This document shows positions 49,461-61,900 of a DNA stretch of 64,000 nt, in pieces. The first letter of the stretch is position 1; each line of letters opens with the position of its first letter. Below the pieces are notes generated by a model that did no database searches, was not told the origin of the DNA, and was given only the letters and a program-made list of their open reading frames with translations. The translations under genes and the position numbers were made by a program. This DNA is from Leptasterias polaris (Eukaryota; Echinodermata; Asteroidea; Forcipulatida; Asteriidae). The stretch is taken from NCBI GenBank assembly GCA_037783415.1, contig JAZGTN010000071.1, positions 3,107,501 to 3,171,500 on the forward strand, given 5' to 3'.

Positions 49461-49681
49461 AGGCCCAGACATGGGGCAATAGAGGCCCAGACATGGGGCA
49501 ATAGAGGCCCAGACATGGGGCAATAGAGGCCCAGACATGGGGCAATAGAGGCCCAGACATGGGGCAATAGAGGCCCAGACATGGGGCAATAGAGGGCCCA
49601 GACATGGGGCAATAGAGGCCCAGACATGGGGCAATAGAGGCCCAGACATGGGGCAATAGAGGTCCAGACATGGGGCAATAG
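49461..49681 (+). repeat. 22-bp minisatellite, 10 copies
   Basis: Unit aggcccagacatggggcaatag, ten head-to-tail copies. One copy has an extra G (gggccc) and the last has T for C (ggtccaga). Long antisense ORFs in all three frames arise only because the unit is not a multiple of three. The 3' flank (gccatggtctccgtgg..aattccaggcc) matches the end of the dispersed repeat at 59945-60120. Confidence 0.95.
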
Positions 49682-49986
49682 AAGCCATGGTCTCCGTGGT
49701 CTCTATTTAATTCCAGGCCGTCCTACATGTACAAACACATTTTATGGTACTGTAGGCCTGTTGAACTTGCTTTTATTGCATATGTACATGTATTTAATTA
49801 TGTATAAGCCGACTGTCTGCAACCATCTACATCTACTAGCAGACATCAAATGGTGAAAGGTCAATTTAATTGACGGTAAGATTAATAACCCTAATACCAA
49901 CCAGACAGTTAATAACTTCATGTGTACTGTGTGTTGCTTCAAGATCTACATATTTCATTAATGGTCACTGTTTTTGTTCTCCACAG

Positions 49987-52900
49987 TGAACAACGCAGAA
50001 AGTATGACCATTGAAGTATTCAGTTTATCCGACATCCTCTTGTGTGAAACCTCTTTGAATATTCATCGGAGGATCCCATTGGCTGATATCCCTATCCCCA
50101 ATGTACAGTGACTAATAGGAAAGAGCCTTCTGGTTTCCAGACTCTATTATGACTGATCGTGAGGCACTCAAAATGGCAGCAAATCCTGGCCTCGCGAATC
50201 CAGGGCCTGCTCCAACGTCCCTGCATGACCGTCTCGGCCTGTTCGCATCCCTTCACCAGACGCCAACGCTACGGCGCATTCGAAGATTGTCCGTGCATGA
50301 CCGGTCAAATAGTGACTCAAATCTGGCCCATCCAGACCTCCAGCGTTGGTCTATGTCCAGCTTGATGGTCAATAAACATGATATAACGTTACGTCCAGAT
50401 GCCCATCTTATCGTTTACTGGGACATCAAAGATAGCGTTGATGTGAATGACTGGATTGGACTATATCTCATTGGTAAGTATTTATTTTATTTTATTAAAC
50501 ATCCAACGGTGCAACCGCCCAAAAATAACATCCCTGCAAAGCAGACGATAGTGAAGAGAAGTTTGATTGCAGGCGTGGCATTTCATCTTTGAGAGGGCAA
50601 GGCCATTTTTATTTTGCAAAGGGCGCTTCCATTGGAGAATCTTCTACGGGAAACTTTTGAAGCAGCATCAATGCCTAATTCCAGACCTACATGTACGACT
50701 GCGAAGTTTGAATGTCGTGGGTTCGAATCCCACCCGAATAATATGCCTGTGGATTTTTTAAAACAAGAATTGGGAAAGTACCGAGTATACATATTATTTA
50801 AACACATCGGTGTGTGGGTAAAACATAGAAATAGAACCCGGAGAACGCTGAGTGCGTCATTGTGCGTGCGGTTTCGTTGTGAGACCATTTTTATGGACGC
50901 GCGTACGCCATTTTTTTAACGCGTGTATGGCAAAATTAGCATATTATTACGGTCTATGTGTGTTGCCATTTTTGCCATACACGCGTGTCACGTGATGATC
51001 ATTTTGCCATACACGCGTGTCACGTGATGATCATTTTGCGTGGCATTGCGTGGTATCGATACGCCGCGTCCACAGACGACACAGAGGACGGTCGAGCTCA
51101 GCGTTCTCCGGGTTCTATTTCTATGGGGGTAAAACCAAATACACATGTAATACTCTTTATTCCTGATGCAAATTTAATATCTATTTAAAAAATGTGTCTC
51201 CTGACAGTTTTGATAAATGTTAGTATCCAGTAAACATCTCTTAGCTGTAGGAGACAGACAAAACAAAATCCAAAAATGAAAAGTCACCATTAGACAAAAC
51301 AAAGTGTAGATTTTGGATCCCAGATAAGGATTGAAGCAGCTGCAGTAGAATATAGTTAATATCTCAATGGTGTCAAAGTCCCACCTAAGTTTGTATTTTT
51401 TTTATTTTGCGAAAATGAACCGCTCAGATCTGTTTGACGTTATAGAGATAAACAGTCTCAAAGTTTATAAAACTAGCTGATGGGATCAAAATGAATAGTT
51501 GAATGCTGAAAATGTCATGGACTTTTGGTCTTGTTCCCCTTTTTGCAATAGTGGTCAGGAATGTTGAGTCTGATCTTACCAATATGTGGCCAGACTGTTT
51601 TCCGTTCTTTCCAGTTACATGTAGGTTGCATTGATTAAGGATGCGAGAAAACCCACTTTAAAAAAACAAATTTGTTAACATTAATATTTTTTTACTTTTA
51701 TTTTTTTACTTTTTAAAATACTTCCTTGTAATTTCAGTAAACTGGCAGTAACAACAGTTCAGCTTGGCAAAAAGTCAGAATGTATAAATTCTACCATTCG
51801 ATAAAATGAAAAGCTGGCTAAACCAGAGGGAGGAGAGATTCTTGTCTTGTTGAAATTCTTGTTGAAAAAAAAAAAAATAAAAAAAAATAAGATCATTGAA
51901 AAATAAATGTTTTTGTGCACAACTTGTAAATTATAAAATTAAGACTGTTTTGGAAAATGCACGACTTTGTGGTTATAAACTAGAAAACAGTGTATTTACA
52001 TGTCTTGCACCGCTTGCAAAAGTGTCTTGATAAGAGTTATAAAACCCCTCAAATATATTTCTTTGCCCCTGACTGCCCCCTACCCCCCTTGAAGAAAAAA
52101 ATAAAAAATAAAAAGGCAATTTGCCACTGAGCATGCATGTTAAATGTGATATGTTATCTACCCAAATTGAAAGTTTCAGTGCCGTTTTTAAAAACACACA
52201 ATCATATGTTTGTTTTTGATGAGAACACGATAGCTCTTTGAACATTGACCTTCATTCCCAATGCCCCCCCCCCCCCCCGCCCAAAAGCCCGCCATTCATA
52301 TCTTCAGGCCTACTCTACCAATGATTAAATTAGTAACGAGAACGATTGAAACAAAGGAATATGCTGTTATTGAGTTGTTAAACAATGGTAAGTTTTTGCA
52401 TAGGAGCAGGTGGACAAAACTCTTCAACATTGTGTTCATACACAGGAACATGGGTTTTCCTTTGTAGTGAGTTTTGATAATAGTTGTTTTCCCGAAGTTT
52501 TCCTTTGTTAAACGTAAGGTACAATTTGCACTTTGAACAGTAAAGATGTTTTATGCCCAGTGTATCAATGTACATGTACTGTACATGTGTGTACACTACT
52601 GTTCACTGTTTATATTTATGGGTATGGCGCTGTAAACTGGGTGATTGGTGGTTTGGGTCATTTTTAATTATCTACAATGTTGGAGAATGAATGTGTATTT
52701 TCTTTGTTCACAGTTTACGCTTTAGTGCACACAGTTTGCTACTAATATTCTTGAAAATTCCAGGCTGGGCAGGGTGGGGCTGAGATGTGTGAAAGACCCT
52801 TTTGGCATACTTGTGTGCAGGGCTTGATTTTGGGGGTAAAATCCACAAGACTGCAGGGCTTTGAAGCTCAAAATTTTATGAGACGGGAATTGTTTTTACA

Positions 52901-55900
52901 AGACCAGACCAGAGTCAAAATGAGTAGAACAAGCACTGAGAGAAGATCCATCTCTTATGTCTTTCTCTTATGGGTACACTTTAATACTCAATAGAATTGA
53001 AAGATATTATTTATCAGATTCGAAGCCAAGAATTTTCACAAAGGTATTGCATGTATTTACGGGGTGAAGTAGGCCCCTATTGTATTAAAAAACACAAGCC
53101 CACTAGGCTTGTCCAGTTTTGAGTTTACTGGCCAGACTCTAAAATCACTGGCCTGACGCTAACATCACTGGCCTGACGCTAACATCACTGGCCTGACGCT
53201 AACATCACTGGCCTGACGCTAACATCACTGGCCTGACGCTAACATCACTGGCCTGACGCTAACATCACTGGCCTGACGCTAACATCACTGGCCTGACGCT
53301 AACATCACTGGCCTGACTCTAAAATCACTGGCCTAATGCTAACATCAGTGGCCTTGGGCTTATTTTGAGCCTTGATGTACATTTAGATGATGCTGAACAT
53401 GTACAATGTAACGATGGTTGTGGCACTGTTAGAACAGTATCTAACCCTAACCATGGAGGAATGCCCTAACCGACAGTTTAGCTGTTGTTCAGATCATTTT
53501 GTATTGTGGTATTCGTACTGTATACAAAGTTCCTGCTTTCACAGAGAATTGCCACTGGGATAGGAAATGCCCCAGAGAATTTCTAAAGATCGGAATACAA
53601 ATTAGACAGATGTGAGGGTATTGCATAATTAATATTGATGTATATGTTTTATGTGTTCAATACTTACCTTCACATTTTTAAAGAAAATTAAATTAGCTGT
53701 TCTACTGCTTACCAACCAAAAGGACCTATGGTATATAATAAAATAGTTAGTGGCCTGTAGTACATGTACTGTACTGTCCAGTGTCCATGTCATTCCAGAG
53801 CAGTATAAATTACAGTCTGCTAAGTGCTAATAATGCTAGTGTTACATGTTTATAATACAGTTCAGAACAATATATTGCAGCACTAAGTGCACTATGTATG
53901 ATCATGGAGGAAGAAAACAGATGCAAATTTAGCTAAGTAAATGTAATGGCCAAAGGGAATGAAACAAAAACTCACTGCAAACATCAAACATTTTTAATTC
54001 TGCAGAAATTATACTAGTTAAAGGCTCAATGTTTGCTCTAAAATGTGAACACACACACAATGTGTATAGTATGCATGTACACAAAATATGATCAAATTAT
54101 GATTTACATGTGTGCATCTGGAATCACTTCGTTATACCATGGAGGTAGCACTAGTATTGTGCAGACTTATGTACATCACTTTGGTCTACTATGTTCACCT
54201 GGATACTAGACAAGATCATGCCATTAACTACACCGCTAATAATGGTGTAAATGTATCAAGTTTCCCTACATGTGTGTACATTACATTTACAATACAAACT
54301 GCTTGGAACCCCCCTTGCCCTTATCAACAAAATGATTTGCAATTCAGAATCCACTGAATTGTATTTATCAGTAAACTGGTTCAGTGATTATGCATTGAGG
54401 TGTATACATGTACAGAAGTGCTAAGGTCAAGGACGGAGCAACAATTGCATTGAATGAAAGTGTGCCAGCATTTATTAGGATCTGGGCACCCAAGATCAAA
54501 TATTTGTGAAAGCAATTACACGAGAACCTTGTAGTGGGACTGGTGTAGGCGGCCTGGTATGGAGGTAATTTGAACAATCACTGAGAGAAGATTCAGAGCA
54601 ATCTTGTGTTGAATGTTTCACAGAATATTTTGCCAGAAATATTTCACTCACTGTCTTTTCATTAATAGCAGCTCCTGTTCATAACAGTACTGATGATCTG
54701 CATGTAGCTACTGCTGGGGGGGGGGGGGGGGGGGGGGGATGGGAGAGGATCAACCATGATAGGACGTCCTGGTTTGATGGAAATTTTCCGGATCCTTGCC
54801 CGCAATTTAAATGGCTTAGTTTTTACAGATGAAACTTCCTTAGTACATGTAATGTTTATAGTACAATCAGCATGCATAGTTGTTCCAGTGAACGATTTCT
54901 CCTTACCAGCAGACCAAAATGCCTCACAAGATGTATCAGTTGCTACTCATAAATCGCCATTTGCTATGTCATCTCATTGTGCACAATGCACTTGTTCAGT
55001 CTAAATTTTTTGCTTGATGCAAAAGTGCTGGATAAAATAATGCAGTGTGTTCACTTGTTACATTGGAGTAAATTGAAATTGTGTGTGTCAGACCATAGAG
55101 AAAGGTCAGATTTGGAGAGAACAATTTGTGAGGGTTCAAAAGTTGACTGAACTAAATCAAAAAGAAGAATAAAGTAACAGGCAAATTTTTCGCGTATCGT
55201 GCACTTTAACATACATGTACAATGATTATAAAGGAAACAGTATTGAAAATTTATTTGCAAATTCAATTCTGGGAAAACATTGCACATAAATTTATTTGAG
55301 CCAAGAGGGGCATGAAGCTTTGACCTACATGTACAATGTACATACAGGTCAGCCTTACAGAACCCACCCGAGGGTGATTTAAAGGATTCTTAGGATTCCT
55401 ACAACAATGTTAGACTTGTGAAGTCGTTAGATGTTTTCGCGATGTACAGTGTATATTTTCATGATACTGCTCTCGCAATATTGATGGCACCTGAGAGCAG
55501 TTGCACAGAGCAGCAGTCTCGCGAGAGTTTACTTGCAACAGAGCTGTTTAGAGATCACTGCGACAAACATTTAACGATTTGTCCACAAGTCAAACAACAT
55601 AGTACATATGCATCCTGTATGACTACTCCACTCCAGTGTGAATTGTACAGATTTGTGATGATAGGATGTCAATGCGCTGTACCCATTTAAAGGTGTACAG
55701 TGGGAGGATACTGTGACAGAAAATCAACTGCTTGGGGTGGGGGTTGGGGTGTGGGTGATTGGGGGGGGGGGGGGGGTCTTGCAGCCAGTATCATGTCTGG
55801 AGTATCAAAAGTTGTGTGTCATTGGTTTATCCATGGTCTTGTAAAAATGCAAAATTCAACAATTGTTTTTTTTTGTTTTTAACACTTTGGGTAAAATAGC

Positions 55901-58900
55901 AATGATTGGAAAGATCCTTTAAGCAAAGGAAAGAAAAATATTTCTGGATGAAATAGTTGCAGACCGGGAAGAAATATTAAGCCCAGAACTTTTAGTTATT
56001 ATGACTCGATCACAGAGTTCCTTCGAATACACAGGAAGTGTCATTAACTCATCAACGCTGAATTTCACTAGCCGCTCAGACCCAATCTATAAGTTGGAAC
56101 ATCCTTTACAGAAAGACACTTTACGAGGAAAGTTTAAGTGAGCGAAGAAACACTGGAAGGATGTACGGAAATCACATACAATAGGAACAGGGTGGGGGGA
56201 AAATGGAGCGTAGTTTTCGGAAGAAAGCGCCGAGGGGTGGTGTGGCGAGGCGGAACAGTTCTGAAGGTAAGAGGAAGACATTTGATGTATTTTGAGCGAG
56301 CGATTGTCTCCGGATCGTCGGTGACTCAGATGAGATTTTGAAACTGGAAATCTCATTGCTCAACGTAGCGTAAATGTTTGCACAGTACTGTGTGCAATAT
56401 GAGACTGGGAGAATTTCCTTGAAACTTAAGTGTGGATATTTTCCCTCAAGATGTACAGTATGCAATGCATTTACTGTTTTTATAGTGTACAATAAATTTT
56501 TACAAAAATATTGTTGTGCATACAGTGTACACTTTGTGCAGTACATTGTACTTGTACATACATGTACATTGTGTAACATTTATTTGTATGCATGGTGTGT
56601 ATTTTTATAACGGAGAGAACTGTAGCTGTTGTTGGCACATTGTCTTTAAAGATATGAACATACTTTGGAAAGAAACTGAGTAATTTTTATCCCCTGTGAT
56701 TAGAAATGATCAATTACATGTCAAAAAATGTGAATCTCCAATAATTGCTCACTGGCGTTTTGGGGGATTTCTGTGGTGTCTGTTTAAATGCTACCCTAAA
56801 AACGGCCAGAGATGCGGTTGGTAACTGCTGTCGCCGGATGGATTTGACCAACTTGATGAAAGTACTGTATGACAGATTTTTGTCATTTTCTCATTTTAAA
56901 AGTAGACACTGTATTTCAACTGAAAGTTTCAAAGGTGACTTTAATTGTATCTTTCTTAATAATCTTGGGAAAATTGACTGGGTAAATTTTAAGTAGTAGT
57001 ACATGTATGTATTTCATATTAATAAGGGTTCTTTTCAGTACTGATCTAGCCAGCCGTACAACTTGGAGAGAATTTTGATTTTTTTTTTCAGGTGGTTTAA
57101 CTAGCATTTAGCCAGCGGACCACTGTTAAGGGAGAACATTTGGGGAAAACTGGTTGGTTAGTTTTTCATGAAGGTGCATGCAGACCCACAAGATTACAAT
57201 GTAGCTCTTTGTTAAGCAAAGGAACTGAGGAGAGAATTATACCCTTGTCATGTTTGGTTCTTTTACTTTTTCTTTCAGGGGAAAATTCTCCGACAAATTT
57301 CCAGAGTTTCAAGAACAGAGGATTGAGTGCGACTCACAAAGGACAAATCGTTTGGCATCTGGACTCCGAGACTTGTTTTACAAAACGTGAGTTTTTACAC
57401 ACTGTGGTTTCCGTGGCAACTACTACTGTACACAAAGAAAGAAGTTAAGTCTCTGCTAAACAGAAAAACTGCTCAAATTAGTTGTTAAGCTAGAATTAAA
57501 ATTAAAAAAATTAAAACAAAATTAAAACAAAAATCGATTTTTGTTGTAATCTAGAGTACTTGAAATAAAGAATTTGGAATCAAAATTAAAACAAATAATG
57601 CAAACATTTTTCCCTGTATATAACAGTGGTTTTCAGGGCGCATACCATGAAAAAAGTTTTTGGCAGAGGTCTTGCCCCTTGATGCTCTTTCAAATTTGTG
57701 TAGATTTTTTATTTTCTCGTTTTTTCCCATTTTTTTCTGAAAAAAGGGTCTCATTCAGCACGAGGAATAAATTGCCAACTATGTCAATGAACACAAATAT
57801 TTATGAAAAAGATTATTTGCTTAAAAAAAAAAAATGCTGATAATCTTCCAGTCCAGATAGTCATGACAGATAGTCATTTCCACATAACCTTATAAGGAAC
57901 TGGAAAGTCTCAAACTTAGGACTAGGAGTTTGAATCGGCATCCCCCCTTCCTCTCCCTCCTCCCTCCCCCCTTCCTCTCCCTCCTCCCTGCCCTTACACA
58001 TAGCTCCCGTGGGGGAGCGCTGAGCTATGAACCCGGGCATCCGTGGGTTCCAGTCAGGAAAATGGGGTATTAGCGTTAATTAGACTTTCACCTTGAACTT
58101 GTCCTTTTATGTTGATGAGTTTAATGGGTGTTACAGTTTGTGTAGGTGTGGTGCAGAAATCAATTAGCGCTGTTTTTACAGTAATGAGTTTTAGGTCACT
58201 GGCTACACCTGTTACTGATGTCACGGCGCTGCTTACCGCGGACGTCTGCGCTTACAGCAAAGAGAATTCCTCTCTTTAGAGAGTGCTGTAAGCACAGAAT
58301 CTGTGGTAAGCAGCATCAGGAAATTGGTCTCTGTAAGGTTGCAAATTTCAAAATCTTGATTTAATGCACAGGTGTTTCAAATAAAAAAATTATCAGTCAT
58401 GGTTTTTATTAGTGAAAACAAGTTTGATTCACGTGTAGATATATATCAGTTTGCAGATTTCTAACTCAACAGCGTGTCAAATTGTCACTCGATTTGAGTA
58501 ATTAAAGGAACGCACACACGCACCTGTATGTACCTGTAGCCGTTGTAATCAATTAGCCAGCTTGGAAGTGATGGGTTTTTAAGATGGGCGAGCACACGTG
58601 TTGATTAGTGTGCAGATTTTAACCTTCAACCTGTCTCTGATGAATTTAATGTAATTATAGGTACATGTTACTCTGTCACATTGTAGGTGTGTCCAAGTTA
58701 TTACTAATCATTCTCGTTTTTAGTCATTGCTTTTAAAGACACAATGATTACATGTGAACATCACATTCATTTGAAATGTCACAAGTCCAAGCCCACGGCC
58801 AGTTATGAAACTCTTATCATAATTATAATACACATTTTGTATATAGTGCTTTATCACACTCAAGGACGTCTCAAAGTGCTCATTATTTTTTCTGCAAGGT

Positions 58901-61900
58901 ATGTGGAGCTTTGTTTGAAATATAGGACCCATTTATTAACATGTCACCCTGTAACAAGTGTAACTGTTTACAGGGTACTGTGGCGCAATCTACAGCCAAC
59001 CAACCATACCAGAAAACACCGGGGTGAACCCCTTCTCTAAGTAACAATAAGTGCAATACGTGCGTTTTGCACAACACACAGTACCCGTGTAAGGCTTTAC
59101 ATGTATGTCCCATCCGAAGAACGAAGCAATAATAATAACTGGGCCCCTCATGTCTGAGTGAGCTTGAAGACATTTGCTCAAGAACGTTGAAGTTTTGGGG
59201 TTCGATTCCAACTTACGTTGTCTGCATGACTCGGGTAAATGATCACGGAATGGTGCTGGGCGAAACTACATCATACTGCATCTGAATGTCGTGATAACTT
59301 TTGAAATGTTTTTTCATCCCCCACAGCTGTTACCAGAGTTTGTTTCAAGTATTACCACGGCACAACGGGGGAGCTCCGATCAATCACGCCAACGATCACA
59401 GTCAGGAATCCGGATGCTAGCGAAGATGACGAACCCTCCCCGGACAACGGACCATTCTTTCACATTTGCATAAGCGGTGCGTATGTTTTAAAGATTTGTG
59501 CAAGGTGGAACAACATTTTTGAAATGTAAATTCGCAGTGTTTTTTATCGTGTGAGGGGCATGTGCGAATTGGATGTACAAATGTACATGCAGGGGAATTT
59601 GTCGCCCTCATGTTGTCTTTCTTATTAGAAGACTGTTTATTCCTTAGAGGAGTAGGCTAAGTTATTTTCTGCCTCTGTGACCGTCTTCAAAAGAGGAAAG
59701 AAGATATTTGAACCTGAAAGAAGCGTGGCCGATCATTTTGTCACAAATTAGAATTGACGTTTCCCTCTGTGGAAATATCCAGGCCGAGTATGTGATGCAA
59801 TATTGACTCGGTTCACGGTCATTGGGGAGAGAGAACGGGGGAAACGTTTCATTTAGTTGTGAGTAATTGAAACACGGGGATTTGTAAAGTTAGTTACATG
59901 TATCTGTTTACATATTAAGCCAGGGTAAAGTTGGCATGGAATTGGAGGAAGGTACAGTGTATCAGGCCTGGAATTTCATCTCTGAAAGGGCAAGGCCATT
60001 TTGATTTTGCAAAGGGCACTTGTATTGGAAAATCATAAAGTCTATGGGAAACTTTTGAAAGGGCACTAAGGCCAAGACCAGGGCAACGAAGGCCATGGCC
60101 TCCGTGTAATTCCAGGCCTGGTGTATGCTGGGGCAGGCATGATATTCTTCCAACTTTAGTCTGATTTCCGATTTGTTTTGCCTTTGGAAAACTATTCCTA
60201 CTTTTTCCAATGACCAAATATCATGACTGGAAGGGATTTAGAGGAAGAACCATTTGGCCTCGGACTCAAGTAGGGGGTTTGCCCGGGTGTTCCTGGTATG
60301 GTTTGCTGAAGATTGCACTGCAGCACTTTGTAAAACCCTTACAAGGTGCTTTAACCCTCCTACTGCCAACACAATTTGTTATTGAGTTGACTGACCATTC
60401 AAAACCATTTGGTCGAATGGTTTTGAGTGGTGAGCTAACTTTGTATAGAGTAGACCCCCTGAATGGTTTCAATGTCAGCTTATCTATAGCCCAGTATGGA
60501 TACTTTCAAGTGGTGGAATGGTTTGCCCTTGGAGTGGTGATTTTGAGTGCATTGTTTTGAATGGCAGGTCAGCTGAACTCAATTAGGGTTACAATGTTTT
60601 TGTAAACACAGTGCCAGTGTTTTCCTCTGAACTGATATTAACACTGTGCAGTACATTCACCATTCAAAACCATTTAGCCTTGGGGGCATACCACAGTGAA
60701 TGGTGACACAGCTTATCATCAATACAGGTCAAATGGTACTGCCATGTGTGTACAAAATCAATTGGGTTGTAAATGTTAGTGAAATCAGTAGGAGGGATAA
60801 AAAGGGTCTAATTATTCAAACATAGCATAGCTGTCATACCTATCACAGTGCTTTGAATCATGTTGCAAAGGTGCTATATATTTGACTGAAACAGTAAGAG
60901 CTAGAGCCCCCCCCCCAAAAAAAAATGAAGAAACAAAATAATGATTTTTTTTATATAATAATGTCTGTAACCCCTCTTGCTCCCCCCCCCCAAAGAAAAT
61001 TAATAAGATGAAACAAAAGTCTCTGACTCGGAGATAAAGGTTTCAACTTACACACTCATCTTTTAATGATTTGAAAGAAATATTCTAGTTGCTTTTCCTA
61101 ATCCGATTTAGCTTTTATTATAAGTCATAATTTTCATCTCCAAACCTAAACATGTAAAATCTTGTTTTGTTTTTAGGTTTATAGGCCTATAGATAGTTCC
61201 CAGTAGACGCCATCTTTACGGGCAAATCGCATTTTGGCTTGCAGGCGCGTCAGGCGCTCAAATTATTAACGCAGCCGCGCTGTTTACTAACCAATCACGC
61301 AATGAGTTTTGTGAAATGTGCGCGTGCTGCACGCCGTTCTCACGCGTAACGCGGGACTGTGTGTTCCAAATTGCCCATAAAGATGGCCGATTTACGTCAT
61401 ATTGCAACCTATCTATACTTAACATTGTTTTGTAATGACCAAATATTTTGTGACTTCAGAATGTGTTACTGTCCTTTAAAACACTTGTTCATGTAAACTA
61501 AGTGTGTTCCTTGTTCACTTGATCTCTAAAACAGCAAACTGTATTTTTTGTGTCATTTGTTGTCATCTGTTTGTCAGATGTCATTTACAGTTTCTGCTAC
61601 CCTGCTGCGTTTGATGTATCGCAAACAGGTTCATGCAAAAAAATGACCTTCCGTCTTGGAAAAAAAATAAGGAATTAATCATTTCCTTCAGTGCTGTAAT
61701 TAGCTTGAATTCTTGTTTCTGAACGAGGAAGTGAAAATGAAGAAGGTTGTTAGCCCCTGAAATTGAATTGAGGAAACTCTTCCCCACCCTCTTAAAGCCA
61801 GTTTGCACTTCCAGAAATCCTGGGTTCAATTTCATGGCTCTGCTCTGCTCTGCTCTACGCTTACAGCACATGAGTTTGTGTGCTTTACATGGTTCTGTAT

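Larger units (their letters stand above)
41986..49986. other. Stretch upstream of HECW coding exon 1
   Basis: Dispersed elements with no supported coding gene; probably 5' flank or first intron of HECW. Contents: a candidate leader exon ending at 42410, palindrome 43090-43237, TIR element 44587-45179, a gcttagcag-family element at about 45880-46250 and a SINE fragment at about 46305-46420. Also a MITE at 46590-46763, a tetranucleotide (AATA/AATG)n at 47181-47244 and the minisatellite at 49461-49681. Confidence 0.5.

Noticed and set aside
49385..49688. Overlapping antisense ORFs of 77-97 residues full of LLPHVWAS and IAPCLG repeats
   Set aside because: They are translations of the 22-bp minisatellite in every minus frame; no gene.
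50614..50919. 101-codon plus-strand ORF and the matching antisense ORF
   Set aside because: Spans the junction of a SINE-like repeat and the hAT-like MITE; no domain, and the sequence is repetitive elsewhere.
49461..53352. Regularly repeated arrays as CRISPR candidates
   Set aside because: Head-to-tail minisatellites without spacers, in a eukaryotic genome.
54756..55004. 82-codon plus-strand ORF in HECW intron 1
   Set aside because: Its end overlaps a dispersed repeat seen also near 63810-63870; no splice or domain evidence.
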